From Gerris lacustris (lineage: Eukaryota > Arthropoda > Insecta > Hemiptera > Gerridae), in the NCBI GenBank assembly GCA_951217055.1, contig OX578284.1, forward strand, positions 20,098,187-20,162,186: a stretch of DNA of 64,000 bases, written 5' to 3'. Every line of letters starts with the position of its first letter. Within the stretch, counting starts at the first letter, position 1. The notes beneath the pieces are model-generated. The model saw nothing but the letters and a program-made list of their open reading frames with translations. It did no database searches and was not told the origin of the DNA. This document shows positions 34,826 to 46,690 of the stretch, piece after piece. Both the position numbers and the translations under genes were made by a program.

Positions 34826-36547
34826 CATCACGTCAGGAGTGATTCCAACCCTGCTGATCCAATATCAAGAGGAGTTATACCATCACAGTTAATTTCACTT
34901 GATTTATGGTGGTACGGCCCTAAGTGGTTATCTACCCCAGAATCTGATTGGCCTTCTCCTCTAAATGAAATTCTTCCACAGGATCTGCCGGAAGTGAAGA
35001 CTACACTTAGTGTTACTACATGTTCAAATACCAAGGATTCTAAAATTTTATCAAGATACTCGAAACTTCATGAGTTACTTCGGGTTACAGCTCTGTGTAT
35101 GCGATTTATGAAGAACTGCAAGAATAAGGATAACAAGGTCGTGGGTCCTTTATCCCCATTGGAGATTCACAATGCTCTTCATCGCTGGATAAAAATAGTC
35201 CAAAATGAAGCCTTTGCAGATGAAATAAAAGCTTTAACTACTGGCAAGGAAATTAACTCTAAAAGTAAGTTGAAACAACTTAATCCCTTCATTGATGATA
35301 CGGGAATGCTCAGAGTGGGCGGTCGCTTATCTAAAGCTATAACACTGCCATACGATCAAATACACCCTTTACTGATCCCATCTAATCATTTGTTCGTTAC
35401 TTTACTAGTTCGAACTGAACATATTAGACTACTACATGCTGGACCGCAAGCACTTTTAGCTTCTCTTCGAAGAAAATACTGGCCTATTCGAGGAAAAGAT
35501 TTGACTAAGAAAATATATCACCAATGCATGACTTGTTTTAAAGTCAAACCGCGTGAAATTAACCAACTAATGGGTGACCTCCCGCAACATCGGGTAGAAC
35601 CTGCCCGTCCGTTTTTACGTACCGGAGTTGATTTTTGTGGCCCATTTTATACTTCAACTGGTAAACGACGTAATAGGAAATTAAATAAATGTTATGTGTC
35701 TTTATTTGTTTGTTTTACCACCAAGTCAATACACTTGGAATTGGTATCCGACTTATCTACCGAGTCATTTTTGGCTGCATTAAGGAGGTTTATAGGACGC
35801 AGAGGAAAGCCTTTAACTCTTTACTCCGATAATGCTACTAACTTTATAGGTGCTAGGACTCAATTAAGAGAATTGTATTTGCTGTTTCGAAATGAACATC
35901 ATAAAAGCAAGTTATGTTCTTTCCTTACCAAGGACGGTCTTATCGAATGGAAGACGATTCCTCCACGATCTCCTCACCATGGAGGTTTGTGGGAAAGTTC
36001 AGTTAAACTAGCAAAATTTCACCTAAAGAGAGTTGTTGGAAATGCAAATCTAGGATCTGATGAATTTAATACTGTTTTAATTCAAGTCGAAGCTTGTCTT
36101 AACTCCCGTCCTCTTACCCCACTATCAACCAATCCTAATGACCTTTCCCCTATTACTCCTGGTCACTTTCTTATAGGAGAACCTTTAACCTCAGTACCTG
36201 AACCAGATTTACAGCAACTGAAGCTCAACACCCTCGACCGTTGGCAATTGGTTCAGCGCATCACACAACACTTTTGGTCCCGATGGTCTCGGGAATATTT
36301 GGCAACATTACAATCCCGTGCCAAATGGAGATCCTCTTCTCCAAATGTAAAGGTTGGATCTTTGGTGATCATAAAAGAAGATAATTTACCACCACTTAGA
36401 TGGCGCCTCGGACGAATCCTAGAACTTCACCAAGGTGACGATGGCCTGGTACGAGTGGTTACGTGCCGCACTTCTTCAGGAGATTTAAAACGAAGCATCG
36501 CCAAAATTTGTCCTCTCCCTGACAATTGTAATTCCGAGGCGGAATAG
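34826..36547 (+). pseudogene. BEL/Pao gag-pol polyprotein, part 2 (integrase), cut off by an in-frame stop
   Basis: It continues in the same frame as part 1 directly after the TAG. The first internal ATG is at 34994, giving 517 residues if used. Numbered from that ATG, the zinc-binding HHCC is His143, His148, Cys178, Cys181. The integrase catalytic triad is Asp213 (GVDFCGPF), Asp279 (YSDNAT) and Glu334 (GGLWE). The C-terminal part (about 400-500) is the DUF5641-like tail common in BEL integrases. All catalytic residues are intact. Whether it is made by stop readthrough or internal initiation cannot be told from sequence. As written, integrase is separated from the rest of the polyprotein. Confidence 0.9.
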
Positions 36548-36734
36548 ATTTTTTCATATATATATTTTTCTTTGTTATTTTGTTTAATTTTTGTCTATTT
36601 TTAAATTGATAATTTAAAGTCATTAATGGTAAATTTTATTTTCTTTTTGATTTTTTTGAGTGCATTTTCATTTTTTATTTGTCTACCGCCTCCTTAGGTT
36701 CGTTTGAAAGGTGAACCTTCCAAGGTGGGCGGGA
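36548..36734 (+). other. BEL 3' untranslated region with weak polypurine tract
   Basis: AT-rich, ending in aaggtgggcggga directly before the 3' LTR. This is the position and composition expected for the plus-strand primer, although it contains pyrimidine interruptions. Confidence 0.6.
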
Positions 36735-36995
36735 TGGACGGGTTGCGAGAGGGTTCGTGTGCTAGGTTTGTTTGTGTAAGTGTAGACCTTGGTTTGCCCA
36801 TCTCTCTCGTACCCCTTCTTCTCACTGTCTTGGAGTGGGGACCCTCTTCCCCCTCTATTCTTATGTACAGTCAGTCCGTTACTGAGTCCCGTATAATACA
36901 CCACGTCACTATTCACATGTATCTCTTCTAATAATTAAACTATTCCTAAAGTTTATATCTTGATATTTTTATTATTTGAACCAGCGAACTCCCCA
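36735..36995 (+). repeat. BEL 3' LTR
   Basis: 261 bp, identical to the 5' LTR by eye, followed directly by the target duplication CCAAG. Confidence 0.96.
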
Positions 36996-37000
36996 CCAAG

Positions 37001-37839
37001 GAATCAGTCAATTTTAAAATATGAAAATGGAAACACGAATCAGCAAATATAAAGCAGTAGCTGAAGCTGTCACAAGTAAAGTAGTATCGTTGAAGCGATG
37101 AAACCGTTGAAGCTACAACAGAAGCTCTCCCTACTCTTAGACTTGTTGAATCGGAATCCTAAACAATAAACTTCTTCCCCTCTGCCTTGAGCAGGCCACG
37201 TTTCCTTGACTGAACTTCCAACTTCTAAAGGAAGCCTATAAACTTGAAGCAACCAATTCTAAAGACAAAACAATATTTTGTTACAAAATAATTCCAACTC
37301 TTGCAAATACTACAATGCAACATGCAACTAAATAACTAGTCACTGAACTATAATTTTCACGTAAACTATGTCTGGAACAATCGGAAAAATCTTCGAGTAA
37401 AAGTAAATTATTATAGGTATAACCCATTGGAACTAAATCAAAATATTATACTGTAGGTGGACTGCCTTCCAAACTAGAAATTACTTTAATCAGGAAAAGA
37501 GTAATAAAATAACACAAATTTAAAATAATATTATAAGAAAGAGGTGAAAATTACAAGAAGAGATATATATTCCTCCTTGCAGGAAGTAGGAAAAAATTAA
37601 GAATCCTATAGTACACGTGACAAATGTTAAATTCGCAACAAAGGACGATACTTAAGTAAAAACATATAATAAGGGAAGTGATTCAGTACCAAGCGAAAGA
37701 AAGGTACTAATTATAATCAGAGATATATAGAGGAGAACGTACGAGAAGTAAAGAGTGATATTAGTATACAGTGTTTATTAGTGGATAACTACGGTGGGAG
37801 TAAAATAGAGAAGAAACAGAAATATGAAGAATTTTTTTG
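37001..37839. other. No recognisable gene
   Basis: AT-rich flank of the BEL insertion. The minus-strand frame 37070-37252 has no recognisable motif. Confidence 0.5.
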
Positions 37840-38200
37840 TTCAACTAAGACCAAGAGGAAACCCAGAGTCAAAGAAGAATAGTGTTTCAGTAGAGACTAG
37901 GACGAAGGTGTAAACATGAGAATAGAAAATATTGAGGATGAAGCAAAAATGTTTCAGTACACTAAGACAAGGAGAAAAAAGAGAGTCAAAGAAAATAGAG
38001 ACAAAAAAAATAAAAGTGTGTCAGTAAAGACATAGATGAAGATGCAAACTATCGGGAGAGAAATAGGTGAAGAACCAAATGATGAGGAATGATTCAGTTT
38101 TCAGTTTAACCAAGAGCAAGAAAAGAACAATAGTAAAAAAATAGAGCAGAAAGATGAATAGTGAGTCAGTAGGATGAAGATGCAAACTGTTTGGAAAGAG
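37840..38200. repeat. Degenerate purine-rich tandem repeat, about 120-140-bp units
   Basis: 'actaagaccaagagga' (37844), 'actaagacaaggagaa' (37961) and 'ttaaccaagagcaagaaa' (38106) each start a block. Each block then runs through 'agtcaaagaa', 'agtgtttcagtag' or 'agtgtgtcagtaa', and 'gatgaagatgcaaact'. There are about three diverged units. Confidence 0.6.
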
Positions 38201-38572
38201 TCAAAAAATCATAAAATAAAAATAAAAATTGAAGAATAACTAAAACAAATCAAGAAAAAAATAAAGAAGATAGAATTAGAACATTTTATTATATTGATAT
38301 GACAATTATGAAAACCTTAATCAGAGACAAAAATGAGGTGAAATTATGAGGAGGTAGTAGAATATCAAATATGTCATTGGTTTAAAATAAAACTAAAACG
38401 GAAGAGATATAAAGTTTTAATTAAAATAAGAGGTTGCGAGAGTTGTAAAATTTGAGAAAAGTAAAAGTGAAAACCTCATTCAAAGAAAACAAATTAGAAA
38501 TAAGGAAGAAAGCGACAGTATATAATTAGGGGAGATAGATATAAATCTTTCATGTAACAGAAATATAATAAG

Positions 38573-38850
38573 GCCGGCGAAGCAAAGTGGTTAGCGTGCA
38601 ACTCCGCCTAAAACAAGAGACTTGTTTGATTCTGGTAATCATCAGTCAAGTAAATGAGGAAAGAGGCCGTAATTTCCCGTCCTGTAATAACCTTATGATG
38701 TGTTCTTGACTTTATTTGATGTGTTACCGTATGTAAGTACCGGTGTGGAAATCTCACACATGAGTTCCATGAAATGTTGTGGTGACAATACGGGAGCAAG
38801 AGAGAACTCTGTATACTACATCGTACAAGCAGCTAATATCGATTATAGTT
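38573..38850 (+). mobile_element. tRNA-derived SINE-like element
   Basis: A near-perfect pol III A-box region (agcaaagtggttagcgtgc) is at 38586-38604 and a B-box (gtttgattctgg) about 30 bp further on. A unique-looking body with moderate GC follows. It is too diverged to be a functional tRNA gene. A frame at 38700-38957 has no recognisable domain. Confidence 0.6.
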
Positions 38851-39089
38851 TTGCAACAAAAATCGGGGGTTTCACAAAGAACGGCCAAGGTTTTGAAATA
38901 TTGAGAGCCTGCCCCCTCAAATTTAGATACCTGCTTCAGGAGTGTAATTTTTTGTAATATATTAATTTTTTGGTGCTTATACTCGATATTTGGTAATCAT
39001 GCTAATACTCATTCAAAAGTAGTCAACAAGCTGCGCATTTTAACGCAAGAATGGTTTGGGTTTGGATACCAACTGGACGGAGACAATTG

Positions 39090-39505
39090 CCCAAAGAATT
39101 TTTTTTAAAAAAACACAACATGCCAATATCTCCGATTGTGCTCAAAAAGTATAGGTACAACCTACCATATAGGACACATATATACCTTAAAGGCATTGAA
39201 ATCAAATATTGCCTACTGAAGTTATCGTCGACAGGCCGATTTCGTGCTTAAGTGACTGTAGCTCCGAAATGTCGTGAGCTACGATGTTCAGGTTTGAGTT
39301 TTAAGTTCCTAAAGGTTAAGGTTTAAAGTTCCGAACGAACGTACGAACGTACGTACATATATACATACGTACGCACAGACATATATGTATATGAAACGGA
39401 TTGTAATGATATCCCCGGTTTCGTAAGACCCCTCCTTTACAGAGATCTCGGAATCACGTTTTAGAGGGTATCACCATACTTCCATTTTCATGGAAGTAAA
39501 AAAAG
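39090..39505 (+). mobile_element. Family E repeat with terminal hairpin
   Basis: It has 'cgtacgcacagacatatat', then 'tatgaaacggattgtaatga' and 'agatctcggaatcacg'. It ends 'ccatacttccat' + ttttc + 'atggaagtaaaaa', a hairpin followed by A-rich sequence. The order parallels family A and family D ends, though the sequence differs. The left boundary is uncertain. Confidence 0.55.
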
Positions 39506-40111
39506 AACAAAACATCTCACAAAATCTTGCTCATATTGTTGAAACTGCATTTAAATTCTGCAATATCTCATTTAAGGTCTATATATGTAAGGCCGTGCCG
39601 AGCACCAGCTGAGCTCGTTGAGCCACATCAGACCATCTGAGTTCCCCCACACACGGTGAGTTTTGGAACGGCGCGGGGCCATTAGGTCTTAACCGAATCT
39701 GCAACTCTACAACTCGGACTTTTTCTAATTTTGTTTTTTGTCGTGGTGCCTTAAAAAGCCAAATTCATTTATCCCTTTCCCCATGAAGATAATTTTATCC
39801 CCAACTATCTTTCTTTTTATATGAGAAAGTATAAAAACTAGAAGAGAGAAAAAATAAATACACAGTTTTAGTTAGTGAGTGGGACAAACATGAATTCCTA
39901 GAAAAATGCTGGAATGATAAATAAAAACTAATAAAAAAAAATAAAAAAAACTTTTTGTTGTAGATCATTCGATATACAAAGAGATTTCCCTAAGGCAATA
40001 AAGCAGGTTTAATTCCAAAAACGAATATAAACTAAAAGTTCTTTAATCTTTTTATCATACATGTAACATACGTTGTATGTAACAAATTAGACAGAAAAAG
40101 CTATTTAGAAT
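39506..40111. other. No gene; isolated family D tail
   Basis: 'tatctttctttttatatgag' + 'aaagtataaaa' at 39803-39836 is a family D terminal hairpin alone. A GC-moderate patch at 39590-39720 is unassigned. Confidence 0.5.
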
Positions 40112-40113
40112 TA

Positions 40114-40599
40114 CAGTAAAACCTGGATAAGGTGACCACCGAAGGGACCGACCAAAAGTGGTCACCTTAGGCAGGTGGTCAACATACCCAAAATAAATTT
40201 TAAAAAATGCGCTCGTTCTTGGTTTTTCTATAATGTTACACACATAAGTTTATAGAAAAGAGTCCAAACATTTGTAATTAGAGTAAAAAATAAAACCTTT
40301 CTGAAGTATGACTGGCTAATTTTTTACAATTTAGGCCAATACAAGGTGAGACTTATTTTTATAAAAAGTTGAAAAAATAAACATGTGTAGTAACATGTAT
40401 TGAATGTACTTACGTGCAATTGTAAAATCTAAAATTTTTCGAGGTAATTTCAGCTCAAAATACACAATGCACGTAATAACATTTATAATAGTTACACCTT
40501 TCTTCTTTTAAATCAAACTAAAACTGGACGAGAAATAAAATCAGCTAACAGACATAAAGAAGCTATTCCAAAGAAATGAGGATGAAGTGAAAAAAAAAA

Positions 40600-40654
<55 letters not shown>

Positions 40655-41103
40655 GGAGAAATGTTGTACTATTTATGGTTAACTCTAAGAACCAACAATA
40701 ATTATTTCATTTTACTAATTTCTTTGAATTAAAATCCTTCTAAATAGTTCTTATAAAACAGGAAGAAAGTAAAGTGGGTTTTATTCATATTGCAACAACT
40801 AGTATATGAGTTCTAAGAAATTAAATTAAAACCAAATGTTTTAAAACTATTATAGCTACTCTAAAATATTATTATTATTTTTTTTTATTTTTTTCTTATC
40901 GTTTTTTTACTTTGGTCACTTTAAACGAAATAAATTTTCTTCAAGGGACCAGAAGAAGGTGGTCACTGGTCAAAATAGGCAGATGGTCACAATAAGCAGA
41001 AGAAAATGTACATAAAGTATTGAATTTCTGAAGGGACCATGAAAAAGTGATCACATTGACCAGGTGGTCAATATACACACGGTCACTTTAGCAGGTTTTA
41101 CTG
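40114..41103. mobile_element. pogo-like Tc1/mariner element, non-autonomous
   Basis: The ends are inverted: CAGTAAAACCTGGATAAGGT on the left and, inverted, CAGTAAAACCTGCTAAAGTG on the right. They are flanked by TA (40112-40113 and 41104-41105). Repeated 'ggtcacctt/ggtggtca' motifs lie within both ends. The CAGTAAAACCT terminus is typical of pogo-related elements. No transposase frame is visible. A poly-A tract of about 60 bp at 40590-40650 sits inside. Confidence 0.8.
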
Positions 41104-41105
41104 TA

Positions 41106-41575
41106 GTTCAAAATAAAAACAAGGTATCAAAAAGTAACAAGTATTTTACATTGTCACGCTTAATAAAACAATGTCTATTTCTAGAAATAGTCATCGCAGT
41201 CATCTTGAATATATTCCAGTGTTTTTTTGTTTTGTTTTTCAAGAAGATAAACTTTTTATGTAATATCCAATTGTTTAATGAGTTTCAAAGTATTTAAAGT
41301 TACTGTTTTACTTTTTAGAATAAATTTCTTCTCATAACGGTGAAATAAAATTAACTCTTTACCTCTAACCTTTTTAAAAAAAAGGCTAAATAAAAGAAAG
41401 AATATATAAAAACTCCCACGGTTATTATTTTTAGGGAATCAAATGAAGGGATAATTTTCAATTCAATCAATATCGGCATCTAAATTGGACCTTTCTTATT
41501 TTTGAACAGAATAGATCAATCAGGAAAAAACCTTTCATACAATAACAGTTGGCATTGCCCTATAATAATTTATCT
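41106..41575. other. No recognisable feature
   Basis: AT-rich, unassigned. Confidence 0.5.
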
Positions 41576-41576
41576 T

Positions 41577-41984
41577 TTTAGGGTCCGCAGGCAAAACCAA
41601 GGGCCCTTATATTTTCCTGCGTGTATCTGTCTGTCCGTCCGTCTGTCGCTTGCTCTCACGGCTACACCTTTCGTCCGATCACTTTGAAATTTGGCAAATA
41701 TGTGTATAGTACCTAACCACACATTTTAGAAATATAGCGGCTTAAAAAAATATTTTTCAAAAAAATTAGGGTATAAAAACTTGAGGGTTAATTTTTTTGT
41801 CTCAGATTTTAAAAATTCCAAGACAGAAATCCGTTTCATTCATCAGGGAACATTTTTGGTCTCGTGTCTGTCTGTCGGTCTGTGTTTCTGCGAACCCTTC
41901 TGTGTGACGATAACTATAGTAATTAATATAACAATAATGTTGATATAACAATAAAGTACATGATAAAAGGAAGGGGAATCCGGC
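41577..41984. mobile_element. Family C (+) fragment followed by family A (-) fragment
   Basis: The family C start agggtccgcaggcaaaacc runs to about 41800 and includes 'cgtccgatcactttgaaatt'. From about 41800 the sequence is family A in reverse ('aattccaagacagaaatcc', 'gtgtctgtctgtcggtctg'), ending near 'taaagtacatgata'. Confidence 0.7.
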
Positions 41985-42125
41985 TGCTTTACTCATCTAC
42001 TTGATGTCATCATCAGTGTAAAACATGTCTCACCTCTCTGGTAATCGAACTCACCAGATTTGCCATCCAGTTTAGACCAAAATTTCAGGTGGCGGAGTTA
42101 CGAGTATGCAATATACTTAGCAACG
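41985..42125 (-). mobile_element. tRNA-derived SINE, family SINE-A copy 2
   Basis: Minus strand: ggtgagttcgattaccag B-box region, 'aggtgagacatgttttac', then a 'cactgatgatgacatc...aaagcagcc' tail. The tail resembles the hammerhead-like tail motif at 23076 and 53945, as expected if the SINE borrows the 3' end of a partner retroelement. Confidence 0.65.
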
Positions 42126-42129
42126 CCGG

Positions 42130-42264
42130 TCCCTTAATATTTGTATACCCTTCTATTACCACTTTAATACTTCCATGCCCTTCTATTATCTCGTTAATAT
42201 TTTCATACCCTTCTATTACCTCTTTAATGCTTTTATACCATTCTATTACCTCTAATACTTTCAT
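42130..42264. repeat. 30-bp minisatellite, left part
   Basis: Units like ttaatactttcatacccttc + tattacctct repeat every 30 bp (about four and a half units). The array resumes after 44727, so a transposon insertion split it. Confidence 0.88.
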
Positions 42265-43448
42265 CATGGGCGTAGCCAGGGGGGGGGCAGGGGGGGCCAT
42301 GCCCCCCCCCTAGGCCGGCACAACTTTCTAAAAAAATACGATTATTATACATATACAGGTTAAAATAAAAATAAATAAATAAAAAGTAAAAATAATTCTT
42401 TATAATAATAATAATATATATTATTTATTATATTATTATTTATTATTATTATTATTATACAAATTTATTTTATGACTAGAGGGGGTCTTCAGGTAAAAAA
42501 ATGTAAATCTCGTTTTAGTTGTCAAGTTACTACATTTGTGGCGTGGTTGCACTGGTTTGGTTAGCATTGCTTTGATAAGAAAGATGCCTATGATATGAAT
42601 AGAAGCTGGACAATAATTATGTTTTCCTTCTCTCAGCCAGTGGCGAACCCAGGGGGGGGGGGCACAGGGGGCCTGGGGCACTAAGTACATATACTTCCTG
42701 GGTAAAAATGTGTCGTCTATAGTCTATAGAACTTGGAAAAAAATCTAACATAAAATTTAATCTACATAAAATTACGACTGCGCATGGTCAGAACTTTTTA
42801 GAGGGACGAATTTCTTCCCGACTATTATTATCCATTGTTTATTTTGAATGAAAGGTTACAATATAAAATTTTTAGATCAAGTTTTTAATTAAATATTTTC
42901 TTGTTTTAAGGGTTTTTATTTTAATCTACAGTTTTACTTTAATATATTAATTAAATTTAATTAAAATAGTTAGTAGCAGTCATTAGAATAGTTTTTAATT
43001 ATCGAATAATTAATAATATTAATTAATTTGGAAACGGGTTCAATTGTAGAATAAGATATTAAAAATTGCAGATACCCGACCTTTCCGCAAGGAAGACTAT
43101 TTTTTGTATTTAATGACTGGACTGTTAGATAGCCTACTATTATTATTTGGTTATGGTTTTGCAATAAAACTCAGTATGGTTCTGCATATTTGATTCTTAA
43201 AAAATAATTAATTACTATTTATTTAAAATTTAAAATTAGAGATGTAGTAGTTCAGACAATATCTCATAGGAAGTGCTAACGTCGCTTCAAATACTCTCTG
43301 TCCAATCTTAATGTGAACTATTTTACATTAAGAGTGGATTTAAACAGCAAGTTTTCCTTAAAAAAATATATTTCAAATAAACAAAACACTTTTTTGGTTT
43401 TACATACACCACACACACATAATATATATGTGTATATATACATATATA

Positions 43449-44491
43449 CAGGGTGGTCCAAAAGTCTCCCCCCCCCCCCCCCCCCTCTTAACTTTTGAAC
43501 GGGATGAGATAAATTAATGAAACTTGGGGGATCTCTACCATGCAAAGGGAAGTTTGTTTTCATGCAATTTCCCACTAGGGGCAACCATCCACTTTGCCCC
43601 TAGGCCACCAAACTTCAAAATTTCAGATTGGAGTGTATATTTTTGATAGTATATTTGGATTCTACGGTGAAAAATAATGAACTTTTACTTGAAACTTTTT
43701 TTTCTATTTCCAATATTTTGCCCCCTTAGGGGGGCAAAGATAGCAAAATAACCCTTCCGATAATACATTGTAAAATCTAAACGGTTAGAGATAATTTAAT
43801 GAAACTTAGGGGATCCGTACCATGTAAAGGGAAGTGTGTTTTCATGCAATCACGCAGTAGGGGCAACCACCCATTTTGCCCCCAGGCCACCTAACTTCAA
43901 AATTTTAACCTAGAGTGTATATTTTTAATAGCAGATTTAGATTCTACGGCGAAAAATAAAAAATATTTTATTTCTAGCTTTTTTTCCATCTCCAATATTT
44001 TGCCCCCTATAGAGGGGCGGTATAAAAATGGTAAATTTCAGCACCTGGGGGCAAAATGGTGGTTGCCCCTAGTTAGCGAGTGGATGAATACACACTTCCC
44101 TTTACATGGTACAGATCCTCCAAGTTTCATTGCTTTATTTCTAACCGTTTAGATTTTATAACGATCTAAGTGCTATTTTTTTACTATTTCGGAAGGGTTA
44201 TTTTGCTATCTTTGCCCCCCTGTAGGAGGCAAAATATTGGAGATAGAAAAAATAGTTAAAATTAAAAGTTTATTATTTTTCACTGTAGAATCCAAATATG
44301 CTATCAAAAATATACATTCCAATTTGAAATTTTGAAGGTGGGTGGCCTGGGGGCAAAGTGGGTGGTTGCCCCTTGTGGGCGATTGTATGAAAACAAACTT
44401 CCCTTTGCATGGTAGCGATCCCCCAAGTTTCATTAATTTATCTCAAACCATTCAAACGTTAAGAGGGGGGGGGGGGAGACTTTTGGACCAC

Positions 44492-44495
<4 letters not shown>
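43449..44495. mobile_element. TA-flanked foldback element with duplicated arms
   Basis: CAGGGTGGTCCAAAAGTC on the left is mirrored by CAGAGTGGTCCAAAAGTC at the right end, with TA on both sides. Similarity in inverted orientation extends through nearly the whole 1047 bp. Each arm also contains a direct duplication ('accatgcaaagggaagtttg' ... 'tattttgccccc' against 'accatgtaaagggaagtgtg' ... 'tattttgccccc'). The terminus resembles that of the mariner-like element at 18857. Confidence 0.82.
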
Positions 44496-44564
<69 letters not shown>

Positions 44565-44586
44565 TGTATATACATACATATATATG

Positions 44587-44674
<88 letters not shown>

Positions 44675-44680
44675 TATGCA
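44496..44680. repeat. (TA)n microsatellite, interrupted
   Basis: Two long TA runs separated by about 45 bp of gtatatacatac-type sequence. Frames across it are Tyr-Ile repeats only. Confidence 0.95.
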
Positions 44681-44727
44681 AAAAAATTAGCCCCCCCCCC
44701 CTAAAGGGAACCCTGGCTACGCCCATG

Positions 44728-44795
44728 ACTTTCATACCCTTTTAGTGGCACTTTAATGCTTTCATACCCTTCTATTGCCCAGTTAATACCATTTA
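44728..44795. repeat. 30-bp minisatellite, right part
   Basis: It continues the array of 42130-42264 (acccttttagtggcact, then ttaatgctttcatacccttc). Confidence 0.85.
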
Positions 44796-46389
44796 ACATA
44801 ACTTGGAAATGCAGGATATGCCTGTGTTTACAAATTAAATAAGTCAAACAAGACTAAAATAATTGGTAGAGTTTTAAGTTGATTTATGTTGATTATTTCT
44901 TTCAAAATGGTGAGCAAATATACAGCAACTACTTAGATAATAAAGTTATAAGGTTGGATAACAAGAAAAACAAATTTTAAAATAACTGACTCGTCGTTAT
45001 AAACTTTTACACCAGACACCACAACTCAGAATAAATAACTAACTTCTCTAATAAAACCCACATAGAAATATGACATCGAATTATCGGGTTACACCAAGCG
45101 CTGAAACTCCTACCTTATCCAATCCCTTCAGTTTAAAATTCTCTGGAAAATAACTAACGCTGTTTTGTTTCCAACTTCATCCTTCATAACAACCTAAAAG
45201 TACCATTTGTTCTGACCTAGCCACAATCCTTCATGATCCTCTATGATTCCGTATTCCATCATCCTAATCCTTCAGTTCAAAGCCAATCTTCCGATCACAT
45301 TTCAGGAAATCATCTCCAACGACTGAAAAGAGGCCACGCGATTTGTTAAAAAAAAACATGTTATATTGATGTCATTAATTGTTGAGTTCTTTTAATGGAA
45401 AAGTTCTCACTTTAAAATTACTATGCCATTTTAGTGCATAAGGATGATTCAGATAGCTTAATGGAAATTTCTACGTAAGAAAGTAGAAAATCACTGTGAA
45501 TTGTAAATGAAAAGTATACGAATTCGACGAGTCCAAAACCCAACATAAATAGTTCTTAGCAAATCATGAAAAGCAATCGACCAATTCTCAGTATAATATA
45601 AAAAGCAATTAGAGGCTTTAGGTATCAGTTATAAAATAGTTAAGGGGTTTTTAATGAATTTAAGAACGTTTTAACTGCAAATTCAATGGAATGTATAATG
45701 AAGAATGCTTTTATCCTCACTCTTTGGTCATTATCAGTGATCTTAGTCCAGGTAATAGAAACCATATTGTAACCTTACCAGGAAAAAAACATTGCAGTTC
45801 AGGAAATAGTCGCCAACATTTGCAACAAACACGTGTAATGGCATTTTGACGTAGGACGAACGAAAGACGAACTAAATCTTCAGCTTGACTGACTAATATT
45901 TCCGTATGCTGCAGACTTAGGTGAAACCCACGGAGCAACATTTGACGGATATAATAGAGATCAAAGTGACAGTATTAAAGGAGATAAGAATAATTTAAAC
46001 ATCATGAAAAACAAAATTAGATTTGACATAATTTATCACTTTTTTCTCAAAAACTTTCAATAAAGTCAGCTCTATTTTGTGGAATGTTCCTAATTTTAAG
46101 ATTGCATTTATCCAGGTGAAATACCCTTTTGTCTGGACTATCTGATAATCAACAAGTGTGAGTTTTAAATAAGACATTCATTGTGTAACAATCAAGAACA
46201 ATCAGGATGGTACCCCAAACTGCTGATAAACTCTTCTTCGCAACCATAGTACTCAAATTATCTAGGGGTTAAACCAAAGAGGAATAATCCTTACCAAGAT
46301 TTAGTAAAGGAAGTCGTTTACAATAGAGCTCCAGTACTTATGCTTAAATCGGTTTTGGAAAATTATTGAAGCGAGCTTCTTACATTCAA
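44796..46389. other. No recognisable gene
   Basis: Unique-looking AT-rich DNA. Minus-strand frames at 45717-45941 and 45995-46177 show no domain and no splice context. Confidence 0.5.
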
Positions 46390-46690
46390 CAAAATATGAA
46401 TCCCGTGTGCCTGACTGTCTATCAGTAACGTTTAAGGGTCCGACGATAACTTCGGTAAAAGTTGAACGATTTATGTATGTTCCTTTTATTAATGCTCAGG
46501 TATAAGTTCGTCGGACAAGGTAATCCGTCTAAGAGTTCGCGCGCAACACTCACGTAAACGTGAGCATCAAATGTAAAATTGGAATTTCAGGACGGGAAAA
46601 GATTCTATAATCTATTCGATGAGACGACTATTTTTTTTATTAAAACCTACAGCGACACCGCTATAAAGTGATAAAGATCACTTTAATCAG
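46390..46690 (-). mobile_element. Family A fragment (reverse)
   Basis: It matches, in reverse, the 26080-26285 part of copy 5 ('acgtaaacgtgagc', 'attggaatttcagg', 'acctacagcgacaccgctat'). Confidence 0.65.

Larger units (their letters stand above)
30071..36995 (+). mobile_element. BEL/Pao LTR retrotransposon, complete and young
   Basis: It is 6925 bp long with two 261-bp LTRs that appear identical by eye, starting TG and ending CA. A 5-bp target duplication CCAAG flanks it (30066-30070 and 36996-37000). It has a primer-binding site after the 5' LTR and one long gag-pol frame in the BEL/Pao order: gag, protease, reverse transcriptase, RNase H, integrase. No env-like frame is present. LTR identity means recent insertion. 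The single visible lesion is an in-frame TAG at 34823-34825. The family replicates through an RNA intermediate in virus-like particles. Confidence 0.97.
42265..44727. mobile_element. hAT-like composite with 8-bp target duplication
   Basis: The 16-bp inverted ends are CATGGGCGTAGCCAGG (42265-42280) and its inverse (44712-44727). They are flanked by a perfect 8-bp direct repeat ACTTTCAT (42257-42264 and 44728-44735), the duplication size of hAT elements. Removing the element restores one minisatellite unit, which confirms the boundaries. There is no transposase. Inside are an (ATT)n tract (42395-42460), a lone second hAT-type end (cagtggcgaaccc, 42638), a TA-flanked palindrome (43449-44495) and a long (TA)n tract. 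Confidence 0.85.

Noticed and set aside
38573..38645. Functional tRNA gene
   Set aside because: A- and B-boxes are present, but the cloverleaf does not close and a SINE-like body follows.
42638..42690. A second complete hAT element starting cagtggcgaaccc
   Set aside because: No matching inverted end or target duplication was found, so only an orphan end can be claimed.
44342..44735. 100-120-aa frames rich in Tyr-Ile
   Set aside because: They cross the (TA)n tract and the ends of the foldback element; no domain is present.
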